Below, piece after piece: positions 51,195-59,339 of a DNA stretch of 64,000 bases. Both the position numbers and the translations under genes were made by a program. Under the pieces are notes generated by a model, which had not been told where the DNA came from, made no database searches, and saw nothing but the letters and a program-made list of their open reading frames with translations. The stretch spans positions 62,001 to 126,000 of the forward strand of contig CAWJFY010000005.1 in assembly GCA_963842295.1 (NCBI GenBank), in the 5' to 3' direction. Within the stretch, counting starts at the first letter, position 1; every line of letters begins with the position of its first letter. This DNA comes from JAJNBA01 sp963842295. Its GTDB lineage: Bacteria; Actinomycetota; UBA4738; HRBIN12.

Positions 51195-52286
51195 ATGGAG
51201 AACGAGCCGGGGCGTACCAGCGGCGATGTCCGTGGGCGCGTCGCTAGCGGCGTCCGCCTCATCTTCGTCGCACTGATCGCGACGGCCGGCGCTCGGATCG
51301 GGGAGGCCACCGGCACCACCAGCACGAGTCGCGCCCTCCTGTTCGTTTTCGTCGGTGCAGGGATCGGCTATGTGGTGGGAGGGGTCTTCGGACGTCTCAC
51401 GCTCCGGGCCGTGAGCGGCCTCGAAACCGAGCTCGGTAGGAAGCCGCCCGCGGTGCTGGCGGGCGGTGTCGTGGGACTCGTGGTGGGGCTGCTCGTCGCC
51501 GCGCTGATGATGGTGCCCCTCCTGTTCCTCCCCGCGTCCGCCTCATGGCCCGCCATCGTGTTCCTCTACCTCACGGTGGGCACCGTCGGGTACCGGCTGG
51601 GACAGGCGAAGTACGAAGATATCTTCGGTCTCGTCGGGATCAAGCCGCGTGCGGCCGGGGTGACACGGGGGGATCTCCACGTGCTCGACACCAGCGCATT
51701 GATCGACGGCCGGGTGGCTGACCTGGTCGCGACCGGTTTCGTCGGCGGCACGATCCTTCTGCACGAAGGGGTGCTCCGCGAGCTCCAGGCGATCTCCGAT
51801 TCCTCCGATCCGAACCGACGGTCGCGCGGCCGACGTGGCCTGGACATGCTCGTCGAGCTCCAGAAGGCGCCCACCGTGCAGTTCCAGCTCGTGGAGGAAG
51901 CGGGCGTGATGGATGTCGACGCCGCGCTCGTGCGCCTCGCGCGCGAGCGCGGTGCCCAGCTGATCACCGTGGACCACAACATGGCGAAGGTCGCGGAGGC
52001 TCTCCGAGTGCCGGTCGCACAGATCAACGCCCTCGCCTCCCGGTTCCGCGTCCCGTACACCGCAGGGGACGAGCTTTCGGTCCGGATCGTCAAGGAGGGC
52101 CGTGAGCACGGACAGGCGGTGGCCTACCTCGACGACGGCACCATGGTCGTCGTGGAGCAGGCCGCCGAACGCATCGGCTCGCAGGTGGAGGTGCGGGTCA
52201 CGAACGTGATCCAGACCACGACCGGCCGCATGATCTTCGCCGCACTGACGGGCGAGGCGGCCGCCACCGCCGGCGCCGGCGCCTGA
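51195..52286 (+). CDS. Membrane-anchored PIN-TRAM domain protein (YacL family)
   Basis: 363 residues. Four membrane helices in the first 135 residues, then a PIN nuclease-like domain with Asp165 and Asp171 (LDTSALIDGR), Asp in ITVDHNMAK, and a C-terminal TRAM RNA-binding domain (YTAGDELSVRIVKEGREHG). A ribonuclease role is likely but unproven. I chose ATG 51195; a GTG 12 nt upstream is also possible. Gene order radA ... yacL-ispD-ispF recalls Bacillus. Confidence 0.88.
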   Translation: MENEPGRTSGDVRGRVASGVRLIFVALIATAGARIGEATGTTSTSRALLFVFVGAGIGYVVGGVFGRLTLRAVSGLETELGRKPPAVLAGGVVGLVVGLLVAALMMVPLLFLPASASWPAIVFLYLTVGTVGYRLGQAKYEDIFGLVGIKPRAAGVTRGDLHVLDTSALIDGRVADLVATGFVGGTILLHEGVLRELQAISDSSDPNRRSRGRRGLDMLVELQKAPTVQFQLVEEAGVMDVDAALVRLARERGAQLITVDHNMAKVAEALRVPVAQINALASRFRVPYTAGDELSVRIVKEGREHGQAVAYLDDGTMVVVEQAAERIGSQVEVRVTNVIQTTTGRMIFAALTGEAAATAGAGA

Positions 52287-52313
52287 CCTGCTTCGGTCTG
52301 CGATGCTTCGAAC

Positions 52314-53006
52314 GTGGAGCCCGATTCCGCGATCGTGATCCTTCTGGGCGCCGGCGCCGGCCGTCGACTAGGCGCCGTGGAACCGAAGGGATTCCTCCCG
52401 ATCGGCGGTCGGCCCATCCTCGGGGTCGCCGCCGCGTCCGCCGTCGCTTCGCCCCTGGTACGTGGGCTCGTGGTCACCTTCCCGCCTGGCTGGGAGGAGC
52501 GAGCCCGTGCCTGCGTCGAGGTCCTCGGCTCCCACGTCCGGTTCGTGGAGGGAGGGGAGTCGCGTCAGGCGTCGGTGCGTGCGGCGTTGACCGAGGTCCC
52601 GGATACCGTCCGAGTCGTTGCGGTGCACGACGCCGCTCGGCCATTCGCGCCGCCCGCGTTGTTCGAAGGGGTCTTGGAAGCGGTGGGCGGCGGCGCTGAC
52701 GGGGCGGTCCCCGTGTTGAGCGTGACGGATACCGTGCTTCGCGTCCGAGGGGAGGTCGTGCACGGCGCGGAGCCTCGAGAGGAGCTCGCGCTCGGCCAGA
52801 CGCCGCAGGCCTTCCGGACGACCGTCCTGCGGGAGGCGCACGCGAAGGCCGAGGCGGCGGGCGCCTCCTTCACCGACGATGCGTCCATGCTCCGATGGGC
52901 GGGCTTCGACGTTCGCGCGCTCCCGGGTGATCCGGCGAACGTCAAGATCACCACGCTCGCCGACCTGGCGCAGGCGGACCGAAGGATGGGGGGCGGAGGT
53001 GACTGA
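52314..53006 (+). CDS. ispD: 2-C-methyl-D-erythritol 4-phosphate cytidylyltransferase
   Basis: 230 residues from GTG. Third step of the MEP isoprenoid pathway: MEP plus CTP to CDP-ME. CTP-binding loop LLGAGAGRRLG, then KGFLPIGGRPIL, VAVHDAARPF and the C-terminal SFTDDASMLRWAG and PGDPANVKITT segments. It overlaps ispF by 8 nt. Confidence 0.94.
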   Translation: MEPDSAIVILLGAGAGRRLGAVEPKGFLPIGGRPILGVAAASAVASPLVRGLVVTFPPGWEERARACVEVLGSHVRFVEGGESRQASVRAALTEVPDTVRVVAVHDAARPFAPPALFEGVLEAVGGGADGAVPVLSVTDTVLRVRGEVVHGAEPREELALGQTPQAFRTTVLREAHAKAEAAGASFTDDASMLRWAGFDVRALPGDPANVKITTLADLAQADRRMGGGGD

Positions 53007-53469
53007 AGCCGCCGTCGGCCTGGGGTTCGACGTGCATCCCTTCTCGGCCGGCGGTGAGCTGTGGCTCGGAGGACTCTTGTTCGAGGGGGAAGACGGACTG
53101 TCGGGACATTCTGACGGTGACGTCGTGTGTCATGCGGTCGCCGATGCCCTGCTCGGTGCCGTGGCCCTGGGTGACATCGGTGAGCACTTCCCCGAGACCG
53201 ATCCCCAGACCGCGGGCATCCGGGGGGAAGAGCTGCTCGGTCGAACGCTGCGCATCCTCTCGGAGCTGGGGCGCGCGCCGGTCTCGATGGATGTCACCGT
53301 CGTGTGCGAGCGTCCGCAGATCGCGCCGAGACGCCGCGAGATGCGCGACCGCCTCGCTGGGATCTCGGGGATCCCGGTCGATCGCGTGTCGGTGAAGGCC
53401 ACGCGTCCGGAAGGGCTCGGGCTGGTCGGCGACGGCATCGGATGCCTGGCGCTCGCGGTGGTCGGGTGA
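52999..53469 (+). CDS. ispF: 2-C-methyl-D-erythritol 2,4-cyclodiphosphate synthase
   Basis: 156 residues from GTG, with a strong purine-rich site just upstream inside ispD. Metal ligands Asp11 and His13 (FDVHPF) and the His in SGHSDGDVVCHAV are present; GDIGEHFPETDP and KATRPEGLGLVG complete the family pattern. Forms MEcPP in the MEP pathway. Its stop overlaps the next gene start (GTGA). Confidence 0.95.
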   Translation: MTEAAVGLGFDVHPFSAGGELWLGGLLFEGEDGLSGHSDGDVVCHAVADALLGAVALGDIGEHFPETDPQTAGIRGEELLGRTLRILSELGRAPVSMDVTVVCERPQIAPRRREMRDRLAGISGIPVDRVSVKATRPEGLGLVGDGIGCLALAVVG

Positions 53470-54230
53470 CCGACGGGTTGATCTCTGGGCGGCGTGCCGT
53501 CGTCGAGGCGCTCCGAGCGGGACAGGTCAAAGAGGTGCTGGTCGCCGTCGGCGCGCGCGACACGCAGGGTCTGCGAGCGGTCCGCGAGGCGGCCCGCGCC
53601 GCCAAGGTGCCCGTCCGCGCGACGGACCGGCACGAATTGGACCGCCTGGCCGAGGATCATCGCGGGGTCGTCGCGCGGACGGTCGGGAGCCGCGCGGTCC
53701 GCTCCTCCATGGGCGAACGAGACCTGGCCACCCTCCCGTTCGGGTCTGATGCCATCGTCGTGGTCCTGGACGGGATCACGGACCCGCAGAACCTGGGAGC
53801 CGCGGCGCGGACCGCGGAGGCGGCCGGCGCCGCGGCCTTCGTGACCCGGGCCCGGCGCGCGGCGGGGGTCACGCCCGCGGCCGTACGCGCGTCCGCCGGA
53901 GCATTGGAACATCTGCCACACGCCGTCGTCGCCAACATCCCTCGAGCCCTCGCCCGACTTCAGGAGGTCCGCTTCTCCGTGGTCGGTCTCGAGGGGAGTG
54001 CCACTCGCTCCATCTTCGATGCGCCCTGTCCCGACGGTCGCGTCGCGGTGGTCATCGGTTCCGAGGGGGCAGGCATGTCGAGGCTGGTCCGGGAGCGCTG
54101 CGACCTCTTGGTGGCGCTACCGGTGAAAGGTCGGATCGGTTCGCTGAACGCCTCCGCGGCCCTCGCCGCGGTCCTCTACGGCTTCGTGCTCCCGGCTCGC
54201 GTCGTTGCCCTGCCACGGCACCATGACTAG
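53466..54230 (+). CDS. rlmB: 23S rRNA (guanosine-2'-O-)-methyltransferase RlmB (TrmH family)
   Basis: 254 residues from GTG. SPOUT methyltransferase: N-terminal substrate domain (LISGRRAVVEALRAG), then VVLDGITDPQNLGAAARTAE, VIGSEGAGMSRLVRERCD and the trefoil-knot end LPVKGRIGSLNASAALAAVLYG. Could methylate 23S rRNA or another RNA. In many actinobacteria cysS lies between ispF and this gene; here they overlap directly. Confidence 0.93.
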   Translation: MTDGLISGRRAVVEALRAGQVKEVLVAVGARDTQGLRAVREAARAAKVPVRATDRHELDRLAEDHRGVVARTVGSRAVRSSMGERDLATLPFGSDAIVVVLDGITDPQNLGAAARTAEAAGAAAFVTRARRAAGVTPAAVRASAGALEHLPHAVVANIPRALARLQEVRFSVVGLEGSATRSIFDAPCPDGRVAVVIGSEGAGMSRLVRERCDLLVALPVKGRIGSLNASAALAAVLYGFVLPARVVALPRHHD

Positions 54231-54263
54231 GCTCGATCATGCCGCCCCTGGCGGCCCAACCCC

Positions 54264-54719
54264 ATGAGCGATCTCCCGCCTCCACCGCTCGACCACACCG
54301 GTGTGCCGACGCCGAGGCCGCTGACCGGGCCCCCGCCCCGGCCCGGGCCCGTCACGGGCGCCGCGGCTGTCTTGATGGTCGCCGGGACGTTCTCACTGGT
54401 CGCCGGGCTGCTGTGGGCGAGCGGAGACAGGGTCAACATCGACCTCCCGTTCCTCGAAGGGGAGTTCGAGCGCATCGCCGCACTCGGACTCGTGGTACAG
54501 GGGAGCCTGGCGCTCCTGGCCGGCTGGCTGGTGCTTCGGCTCCGACCGGCGGGTCGCGTACTCGGGATCGTGCTCAGTTCGCTGGCGATCGTTGCTGGCC
54601 TGGCTCAGCTTGGAAGCGCGGGAAGCTCGGGCTTGCTCGGCCTGGCCCTGAACGCCTTCGTCCTCTACGCGCTCTTCACGTACGGGTTCGTGTTCAAGAC
54701 CGGGCAGCGTCCCCGCTAG
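54264..54719 (+). CDS. Small integral membrane protein, unknown function
   Basis: 151 residues. A Pro-rich cytoplasmic N-terminus (DLPPPPLDHTGVPTPRPL) precedes four membrane helices. Proteins of this layout are common in actinobacteria, with no assigned role. It lies between rlmB and a tRNA gene. Confidence 0.7.
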   Translation: MSDLPPPPLDHTGVPTPRPLTGPPPRPGPVTGAAAVLMVAGTFSLVAGLLWASGDRVNIDLPFLEGEFERIAALGLVVQGSLALLAGWLVLRLRPAGRVLGIVLSSLAIVAGLAQLGSAGSSGLLGLALNAFVLYALFTYGFVFKTGQRPR

Positions 54720-54730
54720 ACTCTGCTGCG

Positions 54731-54803
54731 GCCGGCGTGGCGCAGGTGGTAGCGCAAGCGACTTGTAATCGCTAGGTCGTCGGTTCGAGTCCGACCGCCG
54801 GCT
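54731..54803 (+). tRNA. tRNA-Thr (anticodon TGT)
   Basis: 73 nt cloverleaf. Acceptor GCCGGCG/CGCCGGC, D stem GCGC/GCGC, anticodon stem AGCGA/TCGCT with loop CTTGTAA giving TGT (reads ACA/ACG), T arm GTCGG-TTCGAGT-CCGAC, discriminator T. CCA not encoded. Confidence 0.95.
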
Positions 54804-54829
54804 CCGAACTGGATCGAGCCGGGCGTGTG

Positions 54830-57019
54830 TCAGGAACCCGGCAAGAAGACGTGGAAGGATGCTCCGCCGCCCTCGCGTTCCTCCGCCCAGGCATTGCCTC
54901 CGTGGAGCTCCGCGAACCGACGGACCAGGGACAGCCCGATGCCGACACCGGGTGAGTGGACGGAGATTGGCCCCGGCGCCTGTCGGAAAGGCTCGAAGAT
55001 CGCCTCGCGCAGCTCCGGCGGCACCCCCGGACCGTCGTCTTCCACGACGAACAGAACGCCGTCGTCCTGCGGGCGCGCGCGCACCCAGATCTTCGATTCC
55101 GTGGGCGTGTGTCGCATGACGTTCGACAGGAGGTTCTCGAGGATCCGCTCCGTCTTGGCCTGGTCGATCTGGACGTTCCCGAGCTGAACGTCCATCTCCA
55201 GCACGCGGCCTCGCGTGTCCATGTCTTGGACGGCCCGTTGGACGAAGTCCTTCAGATCGGTCGATCGTCGCTTCGGTGAGACGATCCCGCGCTGGAGACG
55301 ATCGAGGTCGAGCAGGTCGGAGAGCAGCCGCTCGAGCTTCCTGGCGTTGGTTGCGATCCTCCCCACCATGTCGAGCGCGTCGTCGCCTGGCAGGTCGAGC
55401 TTGGAGCGCTCGAGCGTCAGGGCCGAGCCCAGGATGGACGTGAGAGGCGTTCGGAGGTCGTGGGATACGGCCTCCAAGAAGGTGTTCTTCATCTCATCAA
55501 GCATCCGAAGACGTTGCGCTGCTTCACGTTCGCGCTTGAAGGCATCGGAGAACTTCTGTTCGCTCGCGCGCAGCGCTCGCTCCGCACGCTTGTGTTCCGT
55601 GATGTCGACCATGAGACCTCGGAGGATCTTGGGTCCACCTCCTCGGCCACGGATCACGTGGATCTGGTCCCGGATCCATCGTGGCGACCCGTCGCCGCTC
55701 GGAACGCGATACTCGAGTGCCTCGCCCGCGCCTCTTTCGATCGCGCGCTCCAGTCCCGCCATCGCTTCCTCCCGGTCGCGCTCGTCGATGTGAGCGCCCC
55801 AAGGACGAGACTCGTTGGGCCATGACTCGGTGTCGCCACCGAGGAGGTCGTGGATCGCGCCGGCGACGAACGTGAACTCCAATCCGGGAAGCGACGCTTC
55901 CCAGAACGCTGCGTTCAGTCCCGCGACCAGCTCGTGGAATCGCTCGAGCTCGGACATCCGCCTGGCGTTGCCGAGCGCGAGCGACGTGAGGTCGGCGACC
56001 CCGCGGATCAGCCGGAGCTCGCGCTCCCCGAAGATCCCGTCGCCATCCCGTCCGATGACCGCGATCGTTCCCGCTCCGTCGGGTTCCCACGTTACCGGGG
56101 CGACGAGCACCTCACGCGGCTCCTTCGACACCAGGTAGTCCCCGCCCTGCCCGAAGGGAGGATCGCGCGGGAAGACCTGTGGCTCGTCGTTGTCGAATAC
56201 GACCGATGCGGCGACCGACTCAGGAACATCGCCGATCTCCTGCCACGGACGGATCGCTTCTGAGTCGACCGTGAGAAGCCGAGCAAGTCGGAAGTCACCG
56301 CTGTGTTCTTCCCGGACGTGGAAAGCGACGGCCGCAGACTCGATCAGCGAGGCAACCGTCTCGATCGCTCCCTGCAGGATGTCGCCGACCGACCGGAGTT
56401 GGGTGAGCTGCTTGGAGAGTCCGAGGAGAGCCGACGACGTCTCCGCCGCCTCGCGCTCGGCTTGCAGCAGCTTCGCGTTCGAGATCGCGATCGCGGCGTG
56501 CGATGCCAATACCTCGAGCAGACGCTTGTCTTCCTCATCGAAGGCGCCGTAGCCGAGACTCGAGAGGACGATGACACCCTGTACCGCCTCGCCCACCGTC
56601 ATCGGAACAGCCAGCATCGATTCCAGGATGTCGTCGGTATCGGGGATCTGGACGGCGAACGGGACGAGTCGCGCGTCGGGGGTGAGCAACGAGGTGCGCT
56701 GCTCCGCGACCCAGCCGGTGATGCCTTCGCCGACCTGGGTGATCAGCTCCTCCATCGTCTCGTGTTCGTACTCGTAGAAGATCTCGCCTCGGAACGCGAC
56801 GGGCATCAGCGTCTCTCCATCGCCCTGCATCACGTAGACGCGGCAGTTGTGGTAGTCGAGGATCGTTCGGAGCTCTTCGGTGATCGCCGCGCCGATCGCC
56901 TCGACGTCGTCCAGGCTCGCCAGCGTGGCGGCCATGCTGTGCAACATGTCGAGTTGCGCGACGAAACGGTGATCGGCCGCTGGGGCGGCTCGCTCTTCGA
57001 CGCCTTCTCCTCGTGTCAT
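54830..57019 (-). CDS. Cytoplasmic GAF-GAF-PAS sensor histidine kinase
   Basis: 729 residues, no membrane helix. A first GAF domain (about 25-170), second GAF (about 195-345) and PAS/PAC (about 355-475, ending LRGLMVDITEHKRAE) precede a HisKA domain with His520 in SHDLRTPL and a HATPase domain (NLLSNVMRHTP, DDGPGVPP, GVGIGLSLVRR). Unlike kinases A-D this is the EnvZ-like class. The GAF domains probably bind a small ligand or cofactor. ATG at 57019 has GAGGGAGG upstream. The lone receiver at 57947 could be a partner. Its 3' end faces the tRNA. Confidence 0.93.
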   Translation of the reverse strand: MTRGEGVEERAAPAADHRFVAQLDMLHSMAATLASLDDVEAIGAAITEELRTILDYHNCRVYVMQGDGETLMPVAFRGEIFYEYEHETMEELITQVGEGITGWVAEQRTSLLTPDARLVPFAVQIPDTDDILESMLAVPMTVGEAVQGVIVLSSLGYGAFDEEDKRLLEVLASHAAIAISNAKLLQAEREAAETSSALLGLSKQLTQLRSVGDILQGAIETVASLIESAAVAFHVREEHSGDFRLARLLTVDSEAIRPWQEIGDVPESVAASVVFDNDEPQVFPRDPPFGQGGDYLVSKEPREVLVAPVTWEPDGAGTIAVIGRDGDGIFGERELRLIRGVADLTSLALGNARRMSELERFHELVAGLNAAFWEASLPGLEFTFVAGAIHDLLGGDTESWPNESRPWGAHIDERDREEAMAGLERAIERGAGEALEYRVPSGDGSPRWIRDQIHVIRGRGGGPKILRGLMVDITEHKRAERALRASEQKFSDAFKREREAAQRLRMLDEMKNTFLEAVSHDLRTPLTSILGSALTLERSKLDLPGDDALDMVGRIATNARKLERLLSDLLDLDRLQRGIVSPKRRSTDLKDFVQRAVQDMDTRGRVLEMDVQLGNVQIDQAKTERILENLLSNVMRHTPTESKIWVRARPQDDGVLFVVEDDGPGVPPELREAIFEPFRQAPGPISVHSPGVGIGLSLVRRFAELHGGNAWAEEREGGGASFHVFLPGS

Positions 57020-57117
57020 CGACGGGCCTCCCTCAACGCCCCCATGCTCCCATCTCCAAGTGTCGGGAGGCGAGCGGCAGTGCTTGAACGCGGCCTCGCT
57101 CGGGCTACCCTCGATGT

Positions 57118-57402
57118 ATGGGTGAGAGACGGCGCGAGGCGCATCCGCTGTCGGGTCTGGACCAGCGATCCACGGAGGTCCTGGATTTCGAAAGAGAGGC
57201 GTGGAAGCTGACCGTGACGAAGGAGCGTGCGATCCGCGAGCGGTTCGGCTTCTCCCCATCCCGCTATCACCAGCTCTTGCACAGGATCATCGACCGGCCC
57301 GAGGCCCTCATCTACGACCCGATGCTCGTTCGACGGCTGCGCCGCGTCCGAGAGGTGCGGCGGCGGGCCCGGACCGCCTCGGGCCTGGGCCTTCGCGTCT
57401 GA
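57118..57402 (+). CDS. DUF3263 family protein
   Basis: 94 residues. It matches the actinobacterial DUF3263 pattern: LDFEREAWKLTVTKERAIRE, FGFSPSRYHQLLHRIID and RPEALIYDPMLVRRLRR, probably a small helical HTH-like protein. Its gene next to a LytR_C-domain protein is a known actinobacterial arrangement. Function unknown. Confidence 0.85.
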   Translation: MGERRREAHPLSGLDQRSTEVLDFEREAWKLTVTKERAIRERFGFSPSRYHQLLHRIIDRPEALIYDPMLVRRLRRVREVRRRARTASGLGLRV

Positions 57403-57434
57403 GCTGAACGCGGATCGGCCGGTAGGATGGGCGC

Positions 57435-57938
57435 GTGAATCCAGGTCTCGCTCGGCTCGCGATCGTGATCGCCCTCGTCATCGGAGGCATCGCCGTGCTG
57501 GCCAACGGCTTCTCTGAGCAGGAGTCGAAGGCGGCACAAGGAGACTCGCCGAGCCCATCTGCCAGCGAGAGTCCCTCGCCCACTCCAACTCCGGAGCAGA
57601 CGGTCGTCCCGAACCAGGAGGGGGTTCTCGTGCAGGTGCTCAACGGAACCTCGCAGGCCGGATACGCCGGAGACTTCCAGATCATGCTGGAAGAGCAGGG
57701 GGGCTACCTGCGGGCAGGGGAGCCGGCGGACGCCCCGACCAAACCCGTCGTCGACTCCATCGTGTACTTCCGGCAGGACGGCAACGCGGCTCAGAATCGG
57801 GCGGACGCCGAACTCCTCTCGGACACCTACCTCGGTGGCGTCCCCGTCGAGCGCTTGCCGGCGACGTACCGAGACGTCGTGAACGAATCGGCGGACGTGG
57901 TCGTCGTGCTGGGTGAGGATCAGGCCGGCACCGCCTGA
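57435..57938 (+). CDS. LytR C-terminal domain protein
   Basis: 167 residues from GTG. One N-terminal membrane helix (7-25), a Ser/Pro-rich linker (about 36-56) and a LytR_C domain (GVLVQVLNGTSQAGYAGDF to ADVVVVLGEDQ). The domain occurs at the end of LytR-CpsA-Psr cell-wall ligases, but here it stands alone without the catalytic part. Probably acts in the cell envelope. Confidence 0.86.
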   Translation: MNPGLARLAIVIALVIGGIAVLANGFSEQESKAAQGDSPSPSASESPSPTPTPEQTVVPNQEGVLVQVLNGTSQAGYAGDFQIMLEEQGGYLRAGEPADAPTKPVVDSIVYFRQDGNAAQNRADAELLSDTYLGGVPVERLPATYRDVVNESADVVVVLGEDQAGTA

Positions 57939-57946
57939 CCGTTCGA

Positions 57947-58324
57947 TCAGCCTGGGCCCTCGATGGGAACCAGCGACTCCACCATGTCGCAGAGCTCGCT
58001 CGGCAGGAAGGGCTTCGTGAGGAACCCCGAGGCGCCGAGCATGTGGGAGCGTTCTCGGTCCGCGCGGAGGGACTTGGCCGTGAGCACGAGGACCGGGATG
58101 TCCGAGGTTCTGTCGTCGTTCTGGAGGGTCTCGAGGACCTCGTAGCCGTTCATGCCCGGCATCATCAGATCCAGCACGACCACGTCGGGATGCTGCTCCA
58201 CGGCGAGCTCCAGGGCGGTGCTCCCATCGGTCGCCTCGAGCAGCTCATGCCCCCGCTGCTGCAGGTTGAGTCTGCACAGGAGGAGGACATCAGGCTCGTC
58301 GTCGACGACCAGCACGCGACTCAT
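57947..58324 (-). CDS. Stand-alone response-regulator receiver domain
   Basis: 125 residues. VLVVDDEPDVL, phospho-acceptor Asp in VVLDLMMPG, Thr in VLVLTAKS and Lys in FLTKPF; no output domain. AAAGGAGG lies 8 nt before the ATG at 58324. The sequence is OmpR/CheY-like, unlike the NarL-type lone receivers at 7990 and 41838. A partner could be the GAF-GAF-PAS kinase about 1 kb away. Confidence 0.9.
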   Translation of the reverse strand: MSRVLVVDDEPDVLLLCRLNLQQRGHELLEATDGSTALELAVEQHPDVVVLDLMMPGMNGYEVLETLQNDDRTSDIPVLVLTAKSLRADRERSHMLGASGFLTKPFLPSELCDMVESLVPIEGPG

Positions 58325-58386
58325 CTCTCTGTGTCCTCCTTTCGGGGGTAGTCCGTTCAACCTACATCGATTGAGTTATCGGCTCG

Positions 58387-58440
58387 GGGCATGGGGGGCC
58401 TGCATACCCGGAATGTGGGCGTTCTGGGCATGCGGGGGCC
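58387..58440. repeat. Two copies of GGGCATG(C)GGGGGCC 40 bp apart
   Basis: GGGCATGGGGGGCC at 58387-58400 and GGGCATGCGGGGGCC at 58427-58440 lie just upstream of the Rrf2 -35 box. Spacing of about four helical turns suits a pair of protein binding sites. Binding factor unknown. Confidence 0.4.
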
Positions 58441-58441
58441 G

Positions 58442-58470
58442 TTGACGGCACCGAACGCCCCTCCTACGCT
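58442..58470 (+). promoter_or_regulatory. Candidate promoter of the Rrf2 gene
   Basis: TTGACG (58442-58447), 17-bp spacer, TACGCT (58465-58470). It predicts a short leader before the TTG start at 58494. Confidence 0.5.
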
Positions 58471-58493
58471 CGTTGGGCGAAAGGACTCCGCCG

Positions 58494-58964
58494 TTGCTGA
58501 AGGTCTCGCAGAAACTCGAGTACGCGATGCGCGCCATGATCGAGCTGGCGGATGGCACCCATGCGGGCGTGCTCGTCCCCGCGAGGGAGATCGCCTCCCG
58601 GCAGCAGATCCCGGTTCGATTCCTCGAGCAGCAGCTCGGCGCCCTCTCCAAGGCGGGCTTGGTGGAGAGCTTCCGTGGCGGCGGCGGAGGGTGTCGGCTC
58701 GCCCGGCCCGCTGAGGAGATCACCGTCGCCCAGATCGCCGATGCGATCGAGGGGCAGATCTTCCCGATGTTCTGCCTCGAGCCCTCGGATCACACCTGTT
58801 TCCAGGACGCACGCTGTGGGCTGCAAGGGTTCTGGGCCGACGTGGCCAGGGCCGTGCAGACGGTGTTCGCCGAGACGACGGTGGCGGACCTCTCGGCCCG
58901 CCACCGTCGGATGACCCCGGGGCTTGTGCTGGTCAGCCCCGAGCAACTCCTGTCTCGTCCCTAG
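58494..58964 (+). CDS. Rrf2-family transcriptional regulator with three conserved Cys
   Basis: 156 residues from TTG (AGGA 8 nt upstream). The N-terminal winged helix has KLEYAMRAMIELA, REIASRQQIPVRFLEQQLGAL and KAGLVESFRGGGGG. Cys94, Cys102 and Cys108 (C-x7-C-x5-C) sit where IscR, NsrR and RsrR bind an Fe-S cluster, so it may sense iron, NO or redox state. Its stop overlaps that of the convergent zinc-ribbon gene in a CTAG. The next gene on this strand is acs, about 375 bp downstream. Confidence 0.9.
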   Translation: MLKVSQKLEYAMRAMIELADGTHAGVLVPAREIASRQQIPVRFLEQQLGALSKAGLVESFRGGGGGCRLARPAEEITVAQIADAIEGQIFPMFCLEPSDHTCFQDARCGLQGFWADVARAVQTVFAETTVADLSARHRRMTPGLVLVSPEQLLSRP

Positions 58965-59125
58965 GAAGCCGCCGCGTCCGCCTTGCCGAGGATCCGCATG
59001 ACCTTGGTGCCGCACACGGGACAGGTCCCCGACGCCGCGTTCCGCCCGTTCTTCAGGGTGACGACCGTCCCCTCGAACTGACGCTTCGCCTTGCACTTCA
59101 CGCAATACGCTTCGTACTGAGCCAC
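58961..59125 (-). CDS. 54-residue zinc-ribbon protein (DUF5679-like)
   Basis: Starts at GTG 59125 with GGAGG 5 nt upstream. It has CVKC and CPVC pairs (Cys8/Cys11 and Cys35/Cys38) around TLKNGRNAASGT, the pattern of small actinobacterial DUF5679 proteins. Probably folds around one zinc; role unknown. It converges on the Rrf2 gene with a 3-bp stop overlap. Confidence 0.85.
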   Translation of the reverse strand: MAQYEAYCVKCKAKRQFEGTVVTLKNGRNAASGTCPVCGTKVMRILGKADAAAS

Positions 59126-59144
59126 TACTTCCTCCCTTCCCCCT

Positions 59145-59185
59145 TCGTGCTCCGGAGCCGCCTCGATGGGCGGCTCCGAGCACGA
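59145..59185. promoter_or_regulatory. Long imperfect palindrome between divergent zinc-ribbon and acs genes
   Basis: TCGTGCT-c-CGGAGCCGCC pairs with GGCGGCTCCG-AGCACGA around the 6-nt loop TCGATG: 17 bp with one bulged C. It is 20 bp upstream of the zinc-ribbon start and 155 bp upstream of acs. It could be an operator or an RNA structure in either leader. Confidence 0.5.
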
Positions 59186-59339
59186 TGGTGGCTCTGTCCT
59201 CCCTTGTATGCAAGCACCTCAGGGCTCGCGCGTCACAGGGCGGCTCCCGTACGATTGGTGCTCCGAGCCCGAGAGGGAGCCACCAGGCAGCCCAGAGGGG
59301 AGCCAGGGGCGTGCCGAAAGCGGAAAGGAGGGGAGCACG

